Positions 59,322 through 64,000 of a stretch of DNA of 64,000 nucleotides are shown here, in pieces (within the stretch, counting starts at the first letter, position 1; each line of letters begins with the position of its first letter). The notes beneath the pieces were generated by a model. That model did not search any database. It saw nothing but the letters and a program-made list of their open reading frames with translations, and was not told the DNA's origin. Location: positions 15,771,376-15,835,375 of the forward strand of contig OW285194.1 in assembly GCA_935421135.1 (NCBI GenBank). Reading direction: 5' to 3'. Source of the stretch: Bugulina stolonifera (lineage: Eukaryota; Bryozoa; Gymnolaemata; Cheilostomatida; Bugulidae). Both the position numbers and the translations under genes were made by a program.

Positions 59322-62300
59322 ACCTACACGTACATGTATATACATACATACAATTATATAGTATAGCTGTCATACCTACACGTACATGTATACACATTAT
59401 ACACGTACTACATGTACACTGTACAGAGAGCAATGGTATACATATATAACCAAGAATTCATAAAAATAAACATATATAACAACTACACTGTTGACTGTTT
59501 ACTATAATGATGTACACATAGGTATAATATGATGAGTAATACTTGGGATGGGTGTAGTGATGCACTGAGTAGATATGTGATGGTGCAGACAAGGGCAGCG
59601 TGTAAGTGATAGCCTGTGCTACTTCACAATATGATGCGTGTGCTATTAGTATACATACACGCTGTACCAGTATCTGGTGCAGCGTTTAGAACCTGGACTA
59701 AAATACTGCTGAACATGAATATAATAACAACAATGATAATATAATGATGTATTGTACTGGTTAATCACTACCATACATTACACTGAGTAGTGTACATGTT
59801 CTATGTAACAGGTAGATACACAGACATGTATATTACCAGTAGATAGGCTGCATACAAACCCATACCAATGTTGATGCTATCATTTGAACATGTAGTAGAA
59901 TAGACATTAGACCAACACATAGAGATATTAGACAGAGCTGAAGCAAAGCATAACATATAGAGCCTACATTTACATATAATAGTAGAATGACATGCATCTC
60001 TACAAACCAGAATTAGTGCAGTAAACACAGAAAGCAGATAAGAGACTGGAGTGAATGAAGGAAGCTATAGTTAGGTTCCATAGCTACAGAAGGGAGTGTT
60101 ACTTACACTAGAGACTAGGTGGTAGAAAGGTATATGTATCTACAATATACAAGAGTATACGGAGTACAGAGATACTGTGGGAGAACATTGTCCAATCACA
60201 GATCAGCTAATGTGAACAGTAATGACTTCAATATTATGGAGCGCTTTTACAAATTGTAAAATGACAACTAAAAACTGCCATGTTCTCATATGTACATACA
60301 AGTAGTATATGTAATTCAGTCAGCTAGATAGGCTTACTTAGTACTCAAGTAACTGTTATACTATACTACCTCTAATAGAAGTATGTAAACACCACATCTG
60401 TTTATATTACTATTAGTTAGCTCAACTAGAGTATAAGTTGTAGCCAACAACATCTGTATAACATAATAGTATTAATTGGATAAGGGTTTACTTAGTATAT
60501 TGTAGTAAATCTAGAGATCAGTGAGTTACCAAGGTCGAAAAAAGGTCAACAGATGATATTGACCTCAATATATACCAGAGAATGTGAACTCTGGTTATGA
60601 TCTGCAGGTTATAATGGTAGCTATACATGTGATACCAAATGCCATTACTACTACATACAGACTATAAAATGATCTAATGGGTATCCCTGGTTCCCAGTCT
60701 CTTGCAGGAGATTGCATGAATAACAGTTCCCAATGTTACTGGAACTGGAATCCACTGGGTACAGACCACCCCACCCATAAGAGTTGGGCAGGGCTACAGC
60801 AGACCAAAGGCTATTGAAGGGGTTTTCTTCAGCATGCTATATCCCTGACTATGCAATGTAAGGCTGGTGTTTAATCCAATTATAACCTGTTGAGTAGCAA
60901 TCAATAAGATGTTTATCCTCCTGATAATGTATTATAGTAGAATGGGAAGAAGAGTAGAGGGAGCAGATACTGAGAGAGCAGATACTGAGGGAGCATATAC
61001 TGAGGGAGCAGATACAGGGGGAGCAGATACTGAGGGAGGGTAGAAGGAGCAGATACTGAGGGAGGGTAGAGGGAGCAGATACAGAGGGTAGAGGGAGCAG
61101 ATAGAGAGGGAGGGTAGAGGGCAGCTGGATATTTAATGTCAGTAGGAAATGAAGTGAACTTTAAAGAGCATCATTACATATATATGTAGATTAAGGAGGG
61201 AACATATATGTGATAGCTAGTGGACTATCTGTAGTAACGTATTGAGTACAGTTTAGCGTAGGTACTCGGTATTCTACACATGCGGTCAGATGATAGTAGA
61301 CGCTACCATGATATGCTATAGGACAAGTGTATTGAGTAAATATACTGAAGTAACAGTGTAAATATACTGTAATGGAGTTACATTATCACCAAGTATCTTT
61401 CTAGCATATAGTTATATTCACAGAATAACAATTAGTAGTTGTCAATGTAACTGAACTATAATATATTCTACCAAAGAATTTACTCACAAGACTCATTTAC
61501 CTGACCTATATTTTGCTTCAATTTGAAATAGGATAATATAAGGGTGTACATGCACACGTAGTACTATGATACTGTGTTACCTTACCATATAGGAGTTAAG
61601 GAGATAGTCCAATATAGCAGTACCACAAATACTGTGATCAGTTTATACAATGTCTAACAGCTACTACAAGTACTAATACTGCCAAGTATGTGATGTAAGT
61701 AAGGTGATCAGGAAAAAGCTTCCAACAATCTAGATACCTCTATCTTATAATTACTCTTTTATATCACTAAATGATAGAGTTATCTGATGGAAAGCTCATA
61801 AAATCAGATCTAATTACTCAACTGCGAGATAGCCTGTGTTCTAGTGACTGGTGCTTTATTGCATAAACGTAATGGAGAGGTCTTACAGTTACTTGGGAGA
61901 CAGGCTAAGTTTATCTTGCAATCTTTACTGCCCAGCAAACATGCATAGAAGTGATGGGAGAGAATAGAAGGGCAGTGATGCATATTATTTTGTAAATATA
62001 TAATTGGAGATATATTATGAGAGTAAGATAAGAATAGGCTCTGCTATAGACATTACTGACTGTTTCACTGATATCTGACTATTTAGTAGCTCATAATGAC
62101 AATTATATTAGATAGATGACTCCATTAGACAGATGGCAGTATTAAGACTATCATAATGCTCAATGTCTAATATAAATGCTAATTATTAATTAACATACCA
62201 TTAACTGACTACCAAGCACACTAGTTCAACAGAAACATGTACTGTTAGTACTGTATGTGTACACTGCTATAGAAGAGAGTACCAGGGATGGCAGGCTAAA

Positions 62301-64000
62301 CTATTCACATTAGAGCAAGTAGAACAGAGCTAGACAAAACCAAAACCCTATTTGTACACATGGAGAGATTTTCTCAGAGCAGGAGGGATGATTGAAAACA
62401 TCACGTGTCAGCCTTGAAACAGAGTCCAACTAACAACCATATAGCCAGCCTATAGCCTACTTCCTTCCGATATAGGTTTAGACAAAGTCAAGTCAACAAC
62501 TTGTCCTATTCTTCTCAGAGTTTAAGTGGGTAACCTGCAGGACTGTTTAGGCCTATGGAGTTGGGTCACTGTGCAACTGTTCATTACAATATTCATCCAC
62601 AAATATTGTATACGGCTTCCAGCACCTTTAGCTGACAAGCTCTAGTCAACTGAACTAGATATGTTAAATCTAAGAGTACAGCTACCATTTACCAATTGAT
62701 CTTGAATTAGTACAAGTCAATGATTTTTGAACGCAACAAATAGTGGAGTAAATATTATGTATTGTGAGCTAGAGTGAGTGTAGGTTGTTTAGGCCTACTA
62801 TTAGCAAACTCTATGTATCCTGATGGCACTCATCTGTTAATATAGTAACACTACTTGCTCACTAAATATGTTTTTGATAATCTTAACAAATTACAATTCC
62901 TCTAATAGAAACAGTGCAAGTCTGTGAGTATGCAGTATATTTGACTGCTATCACACTTTTTCTAATGTACTAAAGTGTCTCCATACCTACAGTCTGACTT
63001 AGACATAACAAAACTCAATGACTGAAATCAGTCATTAGACGTATTAAACTACTGATGCAATTGGTAGAAGGGCATGTCTCTTATAAATGTAAGTTTGTCA
63101 ACAGGAATAATATTTTTCCATAAATTAGACATGATTCATTTCCACTTAGATCATGCCACCTTACAATAGGTTATCGACCAGAGAATCTGTGTTTGTTCTT
63201 TTTTTCCATTCCTGATCTAATAAAAGCTATAATCCAAATAGTTAAATTTGGAATTAAAGATCAATTAGCTATGCTCATGGCCTATCTTACAAGTATTCAC
63301 AATGTCGTTCATTTAAAAGATAAAACATCAACACGTATTATTTTAGATATCTGACCTGTTGAAGCACTTGTCACTATGATAATAACAAAATAGGTAAGGT
63401 ATGGGTGTCTGTTCGTCGAGTCTGCCCCTCTCTTTCTTTCCCTCTTCTACTAACTGCCCCCACACAGTTAACTACACTAATTGTAAATGATTAATGTTAA
63501 GTTAGGTCAAGATAAAGGAAATAACATGTAATATCAACCTCAACCTGCAAATGTATATTATTTGATGTAGAGCTGCAATTTCAATTGAACTCGGACTGGC
63601 ACTGCAAGATGAATAAATTAGCTCAGTCAGTCCCACAGTCAGTCCCACAGTCAGTCAGTGGAGTGTCCTCTGAGTACCTCGGAGGATATAGAACACTCAC
63701 CAACAGTGAGTAAAAGCTAGGGATTACCCTATTTTATTAAATTGAAGTGTCGACCAATGAGTTAATTATTTAATCTAAATTATTATATCATTATTATAAT
63801 TATTACTGAATTACTAATTAAAAATTATTATTTATACAATACTTACTAACTATACATACTAATACTAGACTAAACTAATTCTTACAGTTAGTCTGTTCAG
63901 TGACTAATTAATGTACTCAATTGACGAAAGAATACAATAGCAAATTTAAAAACTGGTGTAAGACAAATTAAAATTTTATTACTAATGTATAGAAATTGCT
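59322..64000. other. 4.7 kb without a recognisable gene
   Basis: No frame here resembles a known protein. The proximal part should contain the TMOD promoter and any 5' UTR exon. A duplicate of the start-codon neighbourhood (TAGCTGTCATACCTACACGT) lies at 59310 and again at 59363. A minisatellite lies at 60950-61115. A less AT-rich block at 60670-60840 could be an old repeat or an untranslated exon. Confidence 0.45.
60950..61115. repeat. GAGGGAGCAGATACT purine-rich minisatellite
   Basis: About nine irregular copies of GAGCAGATACTGAGGGA with GGGTAGA interruptions. Confidence 0.85.

Noticed and set aside
58638..59345. Long minus-strand frame rich in YCISTYSYLQ repeats
   Set aside because: Read-through of TMOD exon 1 past its donor into the 32-bp array. 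The true exon ends at 59178.

Overview
The window is animal nuclear DNA, AT-rich and intron-dense. The genes have many short exons with GT-AG introns, and the space between and inside them is filled with minisatellites and small transposons. The gene content is metazoan: exonuclease 1, the ribosome-biogenesis factor RRP15, a rhodopsin-class GPCR, a very large thrombospondin-repeat membrane protein, a neudesin and a tropomodulin. An early-branching marine invertebrate, most likely a sponge, would fit. That is an inference from gene style, not something the sequence proves.

Layout. 1-2814: AT-rich DNA with a palindrome, a broken copy of EXO1 exon 1, a complete solo LTR and a long hairpin. 2815-12327 (+): EXO1 in 17 exons, whose 13th intron holds an autonomous DNA transposon (7261-10238) with its own transposase-like gene. 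12505-14401 (-): RRP15 in 8 exons, convergent with EXO1. 15519-17421: a non-autonomous LTR retrotransposon on the minus strand, with identical-looking LTRs, a tRNA-Leu primer binding site and a polypurine tract. 18806-25812 (-): a class A GPCR in 8 exons, its introns swollen by minisatellites. 26759-49061 (+): a modelled 38-exon single-pass membrane protein of about 2,536 residues with PAN/apple-like, laminin-G-like, mucin-like and thrombospondin type 1 segments. 51135-53357 (+): neudesin (NENF) in 4 exons. 53978-59321 (-): tropomodulin in 8 exons. 59322-64000: no gene recognised.

All exon models were built by hand from reading frame, splice consensus and protein similarity. For every gene the exon phases chain correctly and the total is a multiple of three. 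In the big membrane protein this holds only if exon 32 ends at a duplicated downstream donor.

The most striking pattern is that many intronic minisatellites begin at, and appear to be built from, a 5' splice site: the last exon bases plus GT(A/G)AGT are copied 2 to about 78 times. This is seen in the GPCR and the big membrane protein, and less directly in tropomodulin. Mobile elements could be delimited to the base by terminal repeats and target-site duplications. They are two solo LTRs of one family (4-bp duplications), two hAT-like miniature elements (8-bp duplications) and the EXO1 transposon (35-bp inverted repeats, probable AATT duplication). A small hairpin family, AGTTGTCCTCTC...GAGAGGACAACT, is scattered through introns of several genes.
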